DNA of 63,489 nucleotides, taken from NCBI RefSeq assembly GCF_001399675.1, contig NZ_LJCO01000020.1, forward strand, positions 1-63,489. Reading direction: 5' to 3'. Below the pieces are notes generated by a model that ran no database searches, was not told the origin of the DNA, and saw only the letters and a program-made list of their open reading frames with translations. Every line of letters begins with the position of its first letter. Within the stretch, counting starts at the first letter, position 1. Origin of the DNA: Paenalicyclobacillus ferrooxydans. GTDB lineage: Bacteria > Bacillota > Bacilli > Alicyclobacillales > Alicyclobacillaceae. A program made the position numbers and the translations under genes. Below are positions 55,207 through 63,489 of this stretch, in pieces.

Positions 55207-55623
55207 ATGCTGGACAACTTTAAAAAGTTCATCGTGAGCAGCAATGTTCTCGATTGGGCCATCGGTATCGTCGTCGGCACGGCGTTCGGGAAGATTGTGT
55301 ATTCGTTTATCAACGACATTGTCATGCCGCCCATTGGTTTACTTCTCGGCAAGGTTGATTTTCGCGACCTGTTTATCAACCTCACTCACACGCACTACGC
55401 TTCCCTTCCTCAAGCACGGCAAGCTGGTGCGCCAACTATCAACTACGGAATCTTTTTGTCTACGATTGTAGACTTTCTCGTAGTGGCCTTTGTGGTCTAC
55501 ATCACGGTGACTCAGATGACAAAGTGGTACTCCGAGCCCACGAAGGAATGTCCCTATTGTACGTCTCAGATTCCCGTTCGAGCTGTGCGTTGCCCAAAGT
55601 GCACATCGCGGCTCGATGTCTAG
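55207..55623 (+). CDS. mscL: Large-conductance mechanosensitive channel with zinc-ribbon tail
   Basis: 138 residues. FKKFIVSSNVLDWAIGIVVG and AFGKIVYSFINDIVMPPIGL form the first helix and pore, and FLVVAFVVYITVTQMTKWY the second. Instead of the usual charged C-terminal helix it ends with two Cys pairs, CPYC and CPKC, spaced as a zinc ribbon (ECPYCTSQIPVRAVRCPKC). The channel opens under membrane tension to release solutes. The tail is also known from some other MscL proteins and may bind metal. Confidence 0.93.
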   Translation: MLDNFKKFIVSSNVLDWAIGIVVGTAFGKIVYSFINDIVMPPIGLLLGKVDFRDLFINLTHTHYASLPQARQAGAPTINYGIFLSTIVDFLVVAFVVYITVTQMTKWYSEPTKECPYCTSQIPVRAVRCPKCTSRLDV

Positions 55624-55632
55624 TTCTTCGGT

Positions 55633-56523
55633 TCATGAGGAAACGACCGAGCGTTCATAGCTTCCAAGCACTCGTGTCCCGTGTCCATACGCTTCAAGCA
55701 CCGAAATCGCGGTCTGCAAGGAATCGTTTTCTGTTCCCGTTTGAATTTCAACGAAAAACTGATATGTGCCGAGGCGTAGCCGCGTTGGTCTCGACTCAAT
55801 CCAGCACAGGTTAAGTCCCAGGGTTGCAAACACGTTCAGAATACTTGCAAGGACGCCTGGAAAGTTTCCGTAAGGGATGACGACAAGCATTGTTTTTTTG
55901 TCTTGTTGAGCAAAACGGCTCGCTTCGTGTGTCGCATTTTTCTCGGTAGGTGCAACACCGGGTAAAGCAGCTTCTGTCCGGTTGATGCGTACGACAGCGA
56001 ATCGAGTCCAGTTTTCCGATACATCAGCGATATCGGATTGAACCACGCTTAAACCGTGCTCGGTGGCTGCTGACTTTGGTCCAATCACGGCTACGTCTGT
56101 TCTCTGCTGTTTGGCAAGCTCTGCTGCCGCCGCTGCAGTACTGTCAAATTGCACTTCACACAGGCCTCGGTCGAGAATGAAAGCGCGGCACTGAGCCAGT
56201 GCCTGTGGATGAGACCAGACTTCCGTAACTTGGTCTGTGCGAGTTTGTTCGGTAACCATGAGATGTTGCTCGATGCGCAGCAGGACTTCTTCCACAATCT
56301 CTAATCGCGGATGGCTGAGCAAACCGTCAATCGTTACGTGGACGGTTCCTTGAATCGAATTCTCCATTGGAACGACACCCGCGGAAACATGTCCTTGTGC
56401 GACGGCTTCCAGCACTGCTGGAATCGATGCCATCGGTTGGAAGGTCTCAGGGCTCAAATCGGCAAACGCGTTTTTGGCTGCAGTTTCTGTAAAGGTTCCA
56501 GCCGGGCCAAGGAATGCAATCAT
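55633..56523 (-). CDS. pheA: Prephenate dehydratase
   Basis: 296 residues. IAFLGPAGTFTETAAKNAFA, VVPMENSIQGTVHVTIDGLL and the Thr-Arg-Phe block NWTRFAVVRI form the catalytic part; an ACT domain ends with LNLCWIESRPTRLRLGTYQF, the phenylalanine-binding ESRP motif. It gives phenylpyruvate and should be feedback-inhibited by phenylalanine. ATG 56523 has GAGGTG upstream. It is separate from the aro-trp operon. The 290-base upstream space holds a structured leader (CCCAA/TTGGG and CGAAGG/CCTTCG hairpins) but no T-box core. Confidence 0.94.
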   Translation of the reverse strand: MIAFLGPAGTFTETAAKNAFADLSPETFQPMASIPAVLEAVAQGHVSAGVVPMENSIQGTVHVTIDGLLSHPRLEIVEEVLLRIEQHLMVTEQTRTDQVTEVWSHPQALAQCRAFILDRGLCEVQFDSTAAAAAELAKQQRTDVAVIGPKSAATEHGLSVVQSDIADVSENWTRFAVVRINRTEAALPGVAPTEKNATHEASRFAQQDKKTMLVVIPYGNFPGVLASILNVFATLGLNLCWIESRPTRLRLGTYQFFVEIQTGTENDSLQTAISVLEAYGHGTRVLGSYERSVVSS

Positions 56524-56816
56524 CACTACACCTCACCGTCGTCTCGAAGAATAAAAACCTGCAAGGCACCTGGGACCAAGAACCACGAAGGAGGCAACCC
56601 TTCGCCCGTCGGCCCAACATTGGGGGCAGTCGTGACATTTGCCCTAAACAGTTTCGTTGCTTCGATCATGAGATACAACTGTGCGCCGCGTCAACAGATA
56701 AACGCAAAACAAGTGATGGCGCATCGCACCGACGGCAACAAGGATTGAGATTGCGGCCGCAATTCCATTCTTGTGGTGCAGCTGAACATTCTTTGAATAT
56801 CTGGAGGTGTCCTATC

Positions 56817-56921
56817 ATGGGCGTATTCGGTGGATATACTCGTTGGGCTGTTGTATTTCTGATTATCTTTGTGCTGTTCTTCCTGTTGGTTCCGGGTTAC
56901 GGTGCTGCCGCAGGGTACTAA
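56817..56921 (+). CDS. YjcZ-like tiny sporulation membrane protein
   Basis: 34 residues: MGVFGGYTRWAVVFLIIFVL and then FFLLVPGYGAAAGY. It has a Gly/Tyr-rich front, one membrane helix and a Gly/Tyr end, like the tiny YjcZ/SscA-type sporulation proteins of Bacilli. TGGAGGTG lies about eight bases before the ATG, and a terminator follows 21 bases after the stop. Confidence 0.75.
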   Translation: MGVFGGYTRWAVVFLIIFVLFFLLVPGYGAAAGY

Positions 56922-56942
56922 TGCAACCTGGTTTTGAAGGCG

Positions 56943-56979
56943 AAAAAGGTGCTGCAGACAATGTCTGCGCGCCTTTTTG
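56943..56979 (+). terminator. Terminator after the YjcZ-like gene
   Basis: AAAAAGGTGC-TGCAGAC pairs with TCTGCG-CGCCTTTTT around a short AATG loop and ends in five T. Confidence 0.85.
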
Positions 56980-57067
56980 CTGTCTATGAAAAACACTCCA
57001 CGCTTCCCTCGAATATGATGATGGTTAGGACTGACGTGAGGTCAGAGAGCTGAGGAGGGAAGCCTTG

Positions 57068-58081
57068 ATGGACGCGCCTAAACCATGCAAACTGGGTCTT
57101 GCTTTAAGTGGAGGGACATTAAAAGCAGCCGCACATGTGGGGGTTCTCGATGCTTTGCATAAGATGGGCATTCAGTTTGACTGTGTGGCGGGAACGAGTG
57201 CCGGCTCCTTTGTAGGCGCACTTTACGCACACGGGTTCCAGCCGCAAGATATGGTCAGATTGGTTGACGATTTTCCAGGACCCCGCCTGCTGGATTACGG
57301 TTTTCCCCTCGTGTCTTCCATGATCACGTTGACACGCCACCGCTTGTGGCCTAAGTGGCCGAGCAAAGCGTTTAGCCTTCCATCTGGACTTCTGCAGGGA
57401 CGTCGCTTGGAGCGTTATTTTCGCAAGGCGTTGAAAGGGCGGGCCTACCAGATTCCCTACTACGCAATTGCGACAGACCTTTTCACAGGTTTCCCAATTG
57501 TCTATGCGCATCCATTTGACCGAAAAGAGGGTCCTGAGCCTGAATTACCCACTATGTTGGGAGTGCGTGCAGTCCAGCCAATTGACGATGTGGCACGAGT
57601 CGTGCGGGGAAGTTGTTCGTTGCCGGGGATTTTTACGCCTGTGGTCATCGGCCCGCATCTGATTGTCGACGGAGGCCTGCGCAGCTATGTACCGGTTGAA
57701 GTCCTGAGAGATGTCGGTTGTACGCACATCATCGCAGTCAATCTGTACCGGTTGGAAGAAGAATGGTATCCCGAGAGCTTCGCACATGTCCTCACCAGGT
57801 CATTTGACATCCTGCTCGACGAAACGATTGATGCGGATATTAAAGGTGATGACGTATTTTCAATTGCACCCGACGTCAGTCACATTTCGTTTGTCTCTTT
57901 CGGTGACATGAAAACCTCTGTGGAAGCCGGTAGGAAGGCTGTGTATGAGCGGCAAGAGGAAATTCGGCAGTTTCTGAATACAGATACTTTCAGCGGTGAC
58001 GCCAGAACGAACATTGGCCAAACGAAACAGAAAAGGACGAAGGATAGCGTATCCCCCGCCCTTAAGATTACATTACGCTAG
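57068..58081 (+). CDS. Patatin-like phospholipase (RssA type)
   Basis: 337 residues. LGLALSGGTLKAAAHVGVLD (oxyanion hole), CVAGTSAGSFVGALYAHGF (GxSxG nucleophile) and LIVDGGLRSYVPVEVLRDVG (catalytic Asp in DGG) are complete, so it should be an active lipid hydrolase of the cytoplasmic side. The C-terminal 40 residues are basic and polar. GAGGAGGG lies eight bases before the ATG at 57068. It is a single gene. Confidence 0.88.
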   Translation: MDAPKPCKLGLALSGGTLKAAAHVGVLDALHKMGIQFDCVAGTSAGSFVGALYAHGFQPQDMVRLVDDFPGPRLLDYGFPLVSSMITLTRHRLWPKWPSKAFSLPSGLLQGRRLERYFRKALKGRAYQIPYYAIATDLFTGFPIVYAHPFDRKEGPEPELPTMLGVRAVQPIDDVARVVRGSCSLPGIFTPVVIGPHLIVDGGLRSYVPVEVLRDVGCTHIIAVNLYRLEEEWYPESFAHVLTRSFDILLDETIDADIKGDDVFSIAPDVSHISFVSFGDMKTSVEAGRKAVYERQEEIRQFLNTDTFSGDARTNIGQTKQKRTKDSVSPALKITLR

Positions 58082-58146
58082 AATTTCGTACACTGGATGT
58101 GCTGCTCCGTAGCACCGAGTGTGCCAACCTTCGAACAACCTGCAGG

Positions 58147-58596
58147 TTACTTTAACCAAACGTCGACCGCGCGTTCGTAGGAAACCGTGTCCTCGCTAAA
58201 CCACAGCCCAATCTCACGCGCTGCACTTTCTGGAGAATCTGAACCATGCACGATATTCATGCCGATGGTCAAACCGAGATCGCCGCGAATCGTCCCTGGT
58301 GCAGCGTCTGCCGGGTTGGTCTTTCCCATCATGTTGCGAGCCACAGCAATCGCATTCTCGCCTTCCCAAACCATTGCAAACACAGGTGAGGAAGTGATGA
58401 ATGTTACGAGTTCACCAAAGAACGGACGTTCTTTATGCTCTGCATAATGCGACTGTGCCAATTCATTTGACACTTGCATGAGCTTCGCCCCGACGAGTTT
58501 AAAACCCTTTGATTCAAATCGGCGCACAACTTCGCCTACCAGTCCGCGTTGTACTCCGTCTGGTTTTACCATAACAAACGTGCGTTCCACTGCCAA
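58147..58596 (-). CDS. ndk: Nucleoside diphosphate kinase
   Basis: 149 residues. [40 protein letters not shown] and [16 protein letters not shown] (phosphohistidine in IVHGSDS) are diagnostic. It balances nucleoside triphosphate pools. The TTG at 58596 has AGAGGAG upstream; the frame runs 46 codons further into the space after hepT. Place after hepT is as in B. subtilis. Confidence 0.95.
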   Translation of the reverse strand: MAVERTFVMVKPDGVQRGLVGEVVRRFESKGFKLVGAKLMQVSNELAQSHYAEHKERPFFGELVTFITSSPVFAMVWEGENAIAVARNMMGKTNPADAAPGTIRGDLGLTIGMNIVHGSDSPESAAREIGLWFSEDTVSYERAVDVWLK

Positions 58597-58711
58597 TGAT
58601 ATCGCTCCTCTGCATCTCGTCACTGAATTCGGTCTCCTGTTTCGTGGAGACCTTCCACGGCCCATTGTAATGAAATCCGGGCGACCGTTCAACTTCTGGA
58701 AACCGACCAAC

Positions 58712-59680
58712 TTAGAACATGCGTTGATTGACAAAGCGTGCTACGACCTCAAGTGAACGACGCGTACTGCTCTCGTCAAGTCCCCGCAAAATGACAAGCG
58801 CTTTATCGAGATACCGGGAGGCGAGTTGATTTGCCTGTTCAAGAGCGCCGGATTCTCTTACCAGTGCCACCGCGGCGTTCAGGTCATCACGCGTCATCGT
58901 GGGGGAAACCAGATTCCTCAGCTGTGCGCCCTGGGCGGTACACTGTGCTGTGTAGAGCGCAGGATAGGTGATATTCCCTTGCCACAAGTCATTTCCGACG
59001 GGCTTTCCGACCAGAGACTCCGTACCCGAAAAATCAAGAATGTCATCAATCACCTGAAAGGCCATCCCGGTGAAGTACCCAAACCTTCTCGCAGCTTTCA
59101 CAGCGGCCGCCGGGGCGCCGCCTACCACTGCTCCCAGTGAACAACTGACTGAAATCAAGAGGGCTGTTTTCCGCTCAATACGCCGCAAGTATTTTTTTAG
59201 CGGTTGACCGAGATCGTAAAAATCACGGATCTGGTCGATCTCCCCCTCCGTCATACGTACAATGGCATTGGACATCTCAACGTGCAAGGACATGTTGGAT
59301 AAGGACGACAACAACCGAATCGCTCGTGCGAACAAAAAGTCACCCGTGTACATCGCAGGGCGATTCCCGTATTGCGCCCGTACAGTAGGGTGTCCCCGAC
59401 GTACAGTTGCATCGTCAATTACGTCATCGTGGACCAATGAAGCCATATGAACCAGTTCTACCGAGGCAGCGAGTCGGTGAACACTCTGTTTCTCCGACAT
59501 CTTGCCTAACTCGCTGCATAAAAGTGCAAACAGCGGCCTGATGCGCTTGCCACCCGCCGCGAGTAATTGACGAGATGAGCCTGCAAGCAAGGCATTTTCA
59601 CTCTCCATGGATGTACCAAGGATGTTGTCGATTTCTTGCAAATCGTGCTGATACTGCTCGTAAACTTGCCGAAAATCCAT
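58712..59680 (-). CDS. hepT: Heptaprenyl diphosphate synthase component 2
   Basis: 322 residues, trans-prenyltransferase. [31 protein letters not shown] (first Asp-rich motif), [19 protein letters not shown], and [20 protein letters not shown] (second Asp-rich motif) are all present. With HepS it makes the C35 side chain of menaquinone-7. ATG 59680 with GGAGG 11 bases upstream gives the length of the Geobacillus protein; ATG 59761 is possible. In B. subtilis menG lies between hepS and hepT; here it does not. Confidence 0.92.
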   Translation of the reverse strand: MDFRQVYEQYQHDLQEIDNILGTSMESENALLAGSSRQLLAAGGKRIRPLFALLCSELGKMSEKQSVHRLAASVELVHMASLVHDDVIDDATVRRGHPTVRAQYGNRPAMYTGDFLFARAIRLLSSLSNMSLHVEMSNAIVRMTEGEIDQIRDFYDLGQPLKKYLRRIERKTALLISVSCSLGAVVGGAPAAAVKAARRFGYFTGMAFQVIDDILDFSGTESLVGKPVGNDLWQGNITYPALYTAQCTAQGAQLRNLVSPTMTRDDLNAAVALVRESGALEQANQLASRYLDKALVILRGLDESSTRRSLEVVARFVNQRMF

Positions 59681-59780
59681 CGGTGCGGCGGCCTCCATCT
59701 CATGCTTTGCACCAAGACGTGCAAGGCTGCAATGCCTCCAGTCAAGGGTTAGTGACGCCATCTTTGTGCTTCTACACCCA

Positions 59781-60524
59781 TCAACGGTTCCCCTCCGCCA
59801 GCGATTGCTGATCGAGTAAAACGCGTATCTGATGCCACGTATCGAGGACAAAACTTGACGCCGGTCTCATCATGGATTCCCGTGTGCGATCCTCCATGTA
59901 TCCCTTGGCCTCTGTCAGCCAGTCAAAAGCCTGACGCAACGTAAACGGCCCCGTGCCGTCTCCAAGTTCAGACTGTTCACGGACAACATAGGACCGAACT
60001 GTGAAGTGCAGGCCCTTGATCCAGTCTTCCTGATGAGACAAATACATTGCCGCCAGCGTGTACAACAGGTCCCCGTGAATGACTTCCTGCAAAAGTATGT
60101 ATTGTGCGGGAGACAACTCAGACCGTCTCCGGTGAACCGTCATTTTTGCCTCATTGATGCGAACAACTGCGTCCGACAACGCCTGAATCAATTCAGCATC
60201 GCCGACTCTTGAAATGATCCAGTAGTACTGGCTGCTGCAGTAGTCACCAGCCAATACACGCAGTTGCCTTTGCAAGTCGTTTGTGCTGTCGACGTCTTCG
60301 TGGATCGCGAGCCCACGATGCAACAACAAAACAGCCTCCAGTACGCTGACAGACTGTTCGCGCGTCATCCCGCCCGCTTCCAGTACAGCTCGCGCCATAT
60401 CAAAATGAAAGCGGCTTGCGAAGGGGCGTACGCCTGCGGCCTCCAGAAATGCGTGATGGGTGTAGGCACGTACCTTCTTATTGACGTCCTCATATTTGAT
60501 GAGGTTCACATCGGTCATTGACAT
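59781..60524 (-). CDS. hepS: Heptaprenyl diphosphate synthase component 1
   Basis: 247 residues. FHFDMARAVLEAGGMTRE, LLLHRGLAIHEDVDST, VLAGDYCSSQYYWIISRVGD and LQEVIHGDLLYTLAAM match the HEPPP_synt_1 family, the non-catalytic partner that sets product length. GGAGGGATGG lies before ATG 60524. An extended -10 promoter is 46 bases upstream. Confidence 0.9.
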   Translation of the reverse strand: MSMTDVNLIKYEDVNKKVRAYTHHAFLEAAGVRPFASRFHFDMARAVLEAGGMTREQSVSVLEAVLLLHRGLAIHEDVDSTNDLQRQLRVLAGDYCSSQYYWIISRVGDAELIQALSDAVVRINEAKMTVHRRRSELSPAQYILLQEVIHGDLLYTLAAMYLSHQEDWIKGLHFTVRSYVVREQSELGDGTGPFTLRQAFDWLTEAKGYMEDRTRESMMRPASSFVLDTWHQIRVLLDQQSLAEGNR

Positions 60525-60569
60525 GCTTCCATCCCTCCAGCCAAACCAACCCGACCGTAAGTCTTCGAT

Positions 60570-60578
60570 ATTATACCA
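60570..60578 (-). promoter_or_regulatory. Extended -10 promoter of hepS
   Basis: TGGTATAAT on the minus strand is a perfect TGn extended -10 element. It lacks a good -35, as expected for this promoter type. Confidence 0.55.
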
Positions 60579-60682
60579 CATGACCCGGCTCTCTATATGT
60601 GTTCTGTATCACGAAGCGTCCCTCTCAGGGCGTCACGCTCGCCGGTGTCATGCGCGATGGAACATCGGAGACTTAGTCATCC

Positions 60683-60919
60683 TTACAGATCTCGTTCCGT
60701 CGTGTTAATTACACCGAATTTTGTGTATACAACGGCTTTCCCACGGATTTTCATGGCTGAAGTATGTTCGGTAAACTGCGCGATCATCACTTCATCTTTG
60801 TCCAACTTCTCCGCATGATGAAACCTGGTCTCCTGCCCGCGCGTCAATCCAATCAGTTGTACACCGTTTTCAAGGGCTCTTATGACAAAATAGTCCCCTA
60901 ACACAGGTGAATCGGCCAC
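60683..60919 (-). CDS. mtrB: TRAP, trp RNA-binding attenuation protein
   Basis: 78 residues. [40 protein letters not shown] and [15 protein letters not shown] match B. subtilis TRAP nearly block by block, including the tryptophan-pocket and the RNA-binding Lys and Arg residues (KLDKDE, KIRGKA). It forms an 11-subunit ring that binds (G/U)AG repeats when loaded with tryptophan. GTG 60919 has a GGGGGG-rich site upstream. folE (mtrA), normally upstream, is absent. Its likely target is at 47074-47134. Confidence 0.95.
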   Translation of the reverse strand: MADSPVLGDYFVIRALENGVQLIGLTRGQETRFHHAEKLDKDEVMIAQFTEHTSAMKIRGKAVVYTKFGVINTTERDL

Positions 60920-60948
60920 TTGTCCATCCCCCCTCATCGCTACAACAA

Positions 60949-60975
60949 AAAACCAGCGTTTCTCACGCTGGTTTT
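60949..60975 (-). terminator. Terminator or attenuator upstream of mtrB
   Basis: On the minus strand ACCAGCGT and ACGCTGGT pair around a GAGA-type loop, followed by TTTTTT. It lies 30 bases before mtrB but downstream of a good promoter at 61065-61093, so a transcript from that promoter meets it before reaching mtrB. It may be a simple hup terminator or an attenuator. Confidence 0.85.
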
Positions 60976-61064
60976 GGCCGGACATCAAGGCGCGCGCCCG
61001 AATCCGTATGATCCCCGGCTGCAGGTCGACCTATCACATCCGTCACACGCCAAAGCGCAGAGCC

Positions 61065-61093
61065 ATTATAGCTGATTTGACTCAAACGCGCAA
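61065..61093 (-). promoter_or_regulatory. Promoter between hup and mtrB
   Basis: On the minus strand a perfect TATAAT lies 17 bases after TTGCGC. The predicted transcript would start near 61058 and run about 85 bases to the hairpin at 60949-60975, then to mtrB. Confidence 0.55.
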
Positions 61094-61141
61094 TCTGACG
61101 AGAAACATACCCACAGAACAGCCTGCGTCGGTGGGAACAGT

Positions 61142-61414
61142 TTATTGAATCCCTTCGCGGAGGTTTTTTCCGGCCTTGAACGCCGGAACCTTGCTCGCCG
61201 CAATTTCAATGACTTCACCGGTTTGGGGGTTCCGACCTTTTCGTGCCGCTCTTTCGCGGATCTCAAAGTTACCAAACCCTACGAGTTGGACTTTGTCACC
61301 TTGACTGAGGGTTTCTTGAATTACGTCAAATACGGTATCTACGACCTGCGTCACATCCCGTTTGGTCACCCCAGTGCGCTCAGCGACGGCTTGGACTAAA
61401 TCAGCTTTATTCAA
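61142..61414 (-). CDS. hup: HU DNA-binding protein
   Basis: 90 residues. [40 protein letters not shown] and [20 protein letters not shown] cover the whole HU fold with the DNA-binding arm. TTG 61414 has AAGGAG ten bases upstream and gives the standard length; the upstream frame (14 codons) is less likely. Position between spoIVA and mtrB is as in B. subtilis. Confidence 0.95.
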   Translation of the reverse strand: MNKADLVQAVAERTGVTKRDVTQVVDTVFDVIQETLSQGDKVQLVGFGNFEIRERAARKGRNPQTGEVIEIAASKVPAFKAGKNLREGIQ

Positions 61415-61557
61415 TCTTTCCACACTCCTTAACTCTCGTGCATTTTTCGCCAAGGTGTTAAGTTTACATTGAACCTTGTAACGATTGCATTTATTCCAGT
61501 CCTATCCCAAATCAAGCATTTTATACATACAGTGCGTCTTTCTTTCTCGTAACAAGA

Positions 61558-61599
61558 AAACAAGCAGTTCGGCCGATTATGGGACCGAACTGCTTGTTT
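61558..61599. terminator. Bidirectional terminator after spoIVA
   Basis: AACAAGCAGTTCGG and CCGAACTGCTTGTT make a 14-base-pair stem with a 12-base loop and T runs on both sides. It separates spoIVA from hup. Confidence 0.85.
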
Positions 61600-61647
61600 G
61601 GTGCCTGTAGAGGCGCTAGAGTAATCTCTCGAAGCAGGAATCTGCTT

Positions 61648-63126
61648 TTAGAGGATGATAGCAATCAGACCTCCGCTGCCTTCGTTGATAATCCGCTGCA
61701 GGGTTTCTTTCAGTTTGTACTGTGCGTTTTCTGGCATCATCGACAGTTTGCCCGAGATTCCTTCGCGTACAATGGCTGCGAGGGATTTGCCAAAGATGTC
61801 ACTCTGCCAGATCTTCAGTGGGTCTTGCTCAAAGTCCTGCATGAGGTAACGAACCAGTTCTTCGGATTGTTTTTCAGTGCCTACTATCGGCGCAAATTCG
61901 CTTTCAACATCAACGCGAATCATATGAATGGATGGTGCTGTCGCCTTTAACCGAACGCCAAAGCGGGAACCTTGTTTAATCAACTCCGGCTCGTCAAGCG
62001 TCATCTCTTCAAGTGCCGGCGGTGCAACCCCGTATCCGGTCATTTTCACCATCTTCAGAGCCTCCGCCACCTTGTCGTACTCGCGCTTGGCGTACACAAA
62101 GTCTTTCATCATTCTGAGCAGCTGGTCACGCCCAGTGATTTGGACGCCGACCACCTCTGTTAAGACGCGATCGTACAGTTCATCCGGTGCGGACAGGTCA
62201 ATGACCGCAACGCCTTTGCCCATGTCCATGTGAGACAGTCCTGCATAGGAGATAAATTCATAGTTCGAAAAGTTTGCCACGACCCGGTCGATGTCGCGAA
62301 TTCGACGAATGTCCTGAATGGTCTCCTGCACACTCGACTGAAACTCCTGACGGAGCCAATGGTCATCGTCGAGGACCATGACCCAACTCGGCAGGTTTAC
62401 GTTCACTTCCTTGACCGGGAACTCATACAGTGCCTCGCGCAGGACAGCGTGAATTTCGTGTACGGTCAGCGTTGCACAGGAAAGTGCAATCACAGGAACA
62501 TCGTATTTCTCGGTCAACTCGTCGCGCAAGTTCTGCGCTCTGACATGTTCAGGGTCCACCGAGTTGACGATGATAACGAACGGCTTTCCGAGCTCCTTGA
62601 GTTCGTCGATGACCCGTTCTTCTGCCTCGACATATCCATCGCGTGGAATCTCTGCCACGCTGCCGTCGGTCGTGACCACGATACCCAGTGTGGAATGGTC
62701 AGCAATGACTTTCCGTGTTCCGATTTCTGCGGCTTCCTGGAATGGAATAGGTTCGTCAAACCACGGGGTTGTAACCATCCTCGGGCCAGATTCGTCTTCG
62801 TATCCTCTGGCTCCTGAGACAGTGTAGCCCACGCAGTCAACCACGCGCACGTTCACATCAAGACCTTCCGCGACGGAAATCTCAACGGCTTGATTCGGGA
62901 CGAACTTGGGTTCAGTCGTCATAATCGTTCGTCCTGCTGCGCTCTGTGGAAGTTCATCCGTAGCGCGTACGCGTTCCGACTCTTCCTTGATGTTCGGCAA
63001 AACAATCAGTTCCATAAACTTTTTGATAAAAGTAGACTTGCCAGTGCGCACGGGGCCGACTACGCCGAGATAGATGTCGCCCCCTGTTCGCTCTGCAATA
63101 TCCTTAAATACGTCGAACTTTTCCAC
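61648..63126 (-). CDS. spoIVA: Stage IV sporulation protein A
   Basis: 492 residues. VFKDIAERTGGDIYLGVVGP and VRTGKSTFIKKFMELIVLP hold the Walker A, DCVGYTVSGARGYED the Walker B region, and the C terminus (EGSGGLIAIIL) is the conserved membrane-curvature-sensing/SpoVM-contact end. It is the ATPase that polymerises on the forespore surface as the coat base. GTG 63126 has GAGGAGGGGG upstream. A sigma-E-like promoter lies about 100 bases upstream. Confidence 0.96.
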   Translation of the reverse strand: MEKFDVFKDIAERTGGDIYLGVVGPVRTGKSTFIKKFMELIVLPNIKEESERVRATDELPQSAAGRTIMTTEPKFVPNQAVEISVAEGLDVNVRVVDCVGYTVSGARGYEDESGPRMVTTPWFDEPIPFQEAAEIGTRKVIADHSTLGIVVTTDGSVAEIPRDGYVEAEERVIDELKELGKPFVIIVNSVDPEHVRAQNLRDELTEKYDVPVIALSCATLTVHEIHAVLREALYEFPVKEVNVNLPSWVMVLDDDHWLRQEFQSSVQETIQDIRRIRDIDRVVANFSNYEFISYAGLSHMDMGKGVAVIDLSAPDELYDRVLTEVVGVQITGRDQLLRMMKDFVYAKREYDKVAEALKMVKMTGYGVAPPALEEMTLDEPELIKQGSRFGVRLKATAPSIHMIRVDVESEFAPIVGTEKQSEELVRYLMQDFEQDPLKIWQSDIFGKSLAAIVREGISGKLSMMPENAQYKLKETLQRIINEGSGGLIAIIL

Positions 63127-63227
63127 GCTTCCCCCTCCTCAAGATGACCGGCGCAAACTGCTCCGCCCGTAGTCCTCCCCGAGCCACTGACAATCCCTAC
63201 GAGCGCCCATGGCGAATAGGACAATAC

Positions 63228-63255
63228 AGTATATGCGCGGCTTGCGCGGGTATGC
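63228..63255 (-). promoter_or_regulatory. Sigma-E-like promoter of spoIVA
   Basis: On the minus strand GCATACC and CATATACT are separated by 13 bases, resembling the sigma-E -35 (with ATA) and -10 (CATACANT) elements. spoIVA is a sigma-E gene in B. subtilis, which supports the reading. Confidence 0.45.
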
Positions 63256-63363
63256 CGGGGAGGCTTCATCCGCTAGACACTTTTGATGTATATTGTCCAA
63301 GCAAAAAAATAGAACGAGAAAAGGTATCCATTGCGAGAAAACAAACGGGAGCAAAATCGAAGA

Positions 63364-63489
63364 ATCGGGTAAGAGGGGGTGACTAACCCCCGTCTTCCCA
63401 CACCACCGTACGTACCGTTCGGTATACGGCGGTTCACGTTGTGGAACGAATTCCGTCATATCGTTCGACTAAGCTAACCAGTCCTCGGT
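63364..63489 (-). mobile_element. Group IIC intron, 3' end with domains V and VI
   Basis: On the minus strand domain V reads GAACCGCCGTATACCGAACG then GTACGTACGGTGGTGTG, identical to the O. iheyensis group IIC domain V as I remember it, with the CGC triad. A short domain VI (GGGGGTTAGTCACCCCC) follows, and the intron ends at CTCTTACCCGAT (position 64 of the 63364 line). The body is outside the window on the right. Upstream of domain V a 17-codon open frame ending in TGA could be the tail of the encoded reverse transcriptase. Confidence 0.88.

Noticed and set aside
56524-56816. T-box or other riboswitch in the pheA leader
   Set aside because: Hairpins are present but the T-box core (GGGTGGNACCGCG) is not seen, and no other aptamer consensus fits.
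63139-63459. 106-codon frame reading across the intron 3' end
   Set aside because: It crosses domains V and VI and the exon junction, so it is not a natural gene; the likely reverse transcriptase tail is in another frame.
1-63489. CRISPR array, prophage or toxin-antitoxin pair
   Set aside because: No regularly spaced repeats, phage structural genes or paired small toxin and antitoxin frames were seen in the window.

Overview
The window looks like a chromosomal segment of a spore-forming Bacillota close to Alicyclobacillaceae. Four things suggest this: spoIVA, ylbJ, CotF-like coat genes and a YjcZ-like tiny protein; a gene order that follows the Bacillus subtilis spoIVA to dnaD region; frequent GTG and TTG starts behind strong Shine-Dalgarno sites; and moderately high GC. 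The genus is an inference. Both ends are pieces of a group IIC intron on the minus strand (5' end at 1-124, 3' end at 63364-63489), so the segment probably lies between two copies of the same repeated intron.

Layout. 1-860: intron end, terminator hairpin and about 700 bases without a convincing gene. 0.86-8.3 kb: asparaginase, two small coat-type proteins, coproporphyrinogen/protoporphyrinogen oxidase, an EamA-type transporter behind an FMN riboswitch, YihY, a CBS protein and DnaD. 8.5-12.3 kb: a short FtsH-like protease with a coupled membrane protein, then YpmB, YpmA and SurE. 12.5-15.8 kb: methylthioadenosine salvage (mtaD, mtnA, mtnP). 16-18.7 kb: non-homologous end joining (separate LigD polymerase and ligase genes, and Ku). 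18.8-29 kb: dinG, TPR proteins, birA, cca, bshA, mgsA, dapB and a MazG-like enzyme. 29.2-33.6 kb: membrane proteins (YlbJ, UppP, YkvI, YitT). 33.8-40.2 kb: qcrC, qcrB, YpiF-like, YpiB, and an XPB helicase with a helicase-associated partner. 40.5-54 kb: a long minus-strand run, rluA - three M42 peptidase genes - aroC-aroB-aroH-trpD-trpC-trpF-trpB-trpA-aroF-tyrA. 54-58 kb: tRNA-Gly, small membrane proteins, MscL, PheA and a patatin. 58-63 kb: ndk, hepT, hepS, mtrB, hup and spoIVA.

Compared with the B. subtilis order, several expected genes are absent from their usual places: folE (mtrA), menG, trpE, hisC, aroE, qcrA, bshB1, panBCD, aspB and asnS. New genes fill some gaps. The aromatic block makes chorismate and carries it to tryptophan (except the anthranilate synthase step), to tyrosine (tyrA) and to phenylalanine (pheA, separate). 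TRAP (mtrB) is encoded at 60.7-60.9 kb, and a row of ten NAG triplets typical of a TRAP target lies in front of trpD, so regulator and target are both visible.

Most unusual points: an M42 peptidase paralogue that has lost its catalytic Glu pair and a metal His beside two intact copies; an FMN riboswitch in front of an EamA transporter; an XPB gene paired with a partner that seems to repeat XPB's own N-terminal domain; an FtsH-like protease without an extracytoplasmic domain; a promoter-terminator arrangement in front of mtrB; and two unannotated small membrane protein genes that converge on one shared terminator.
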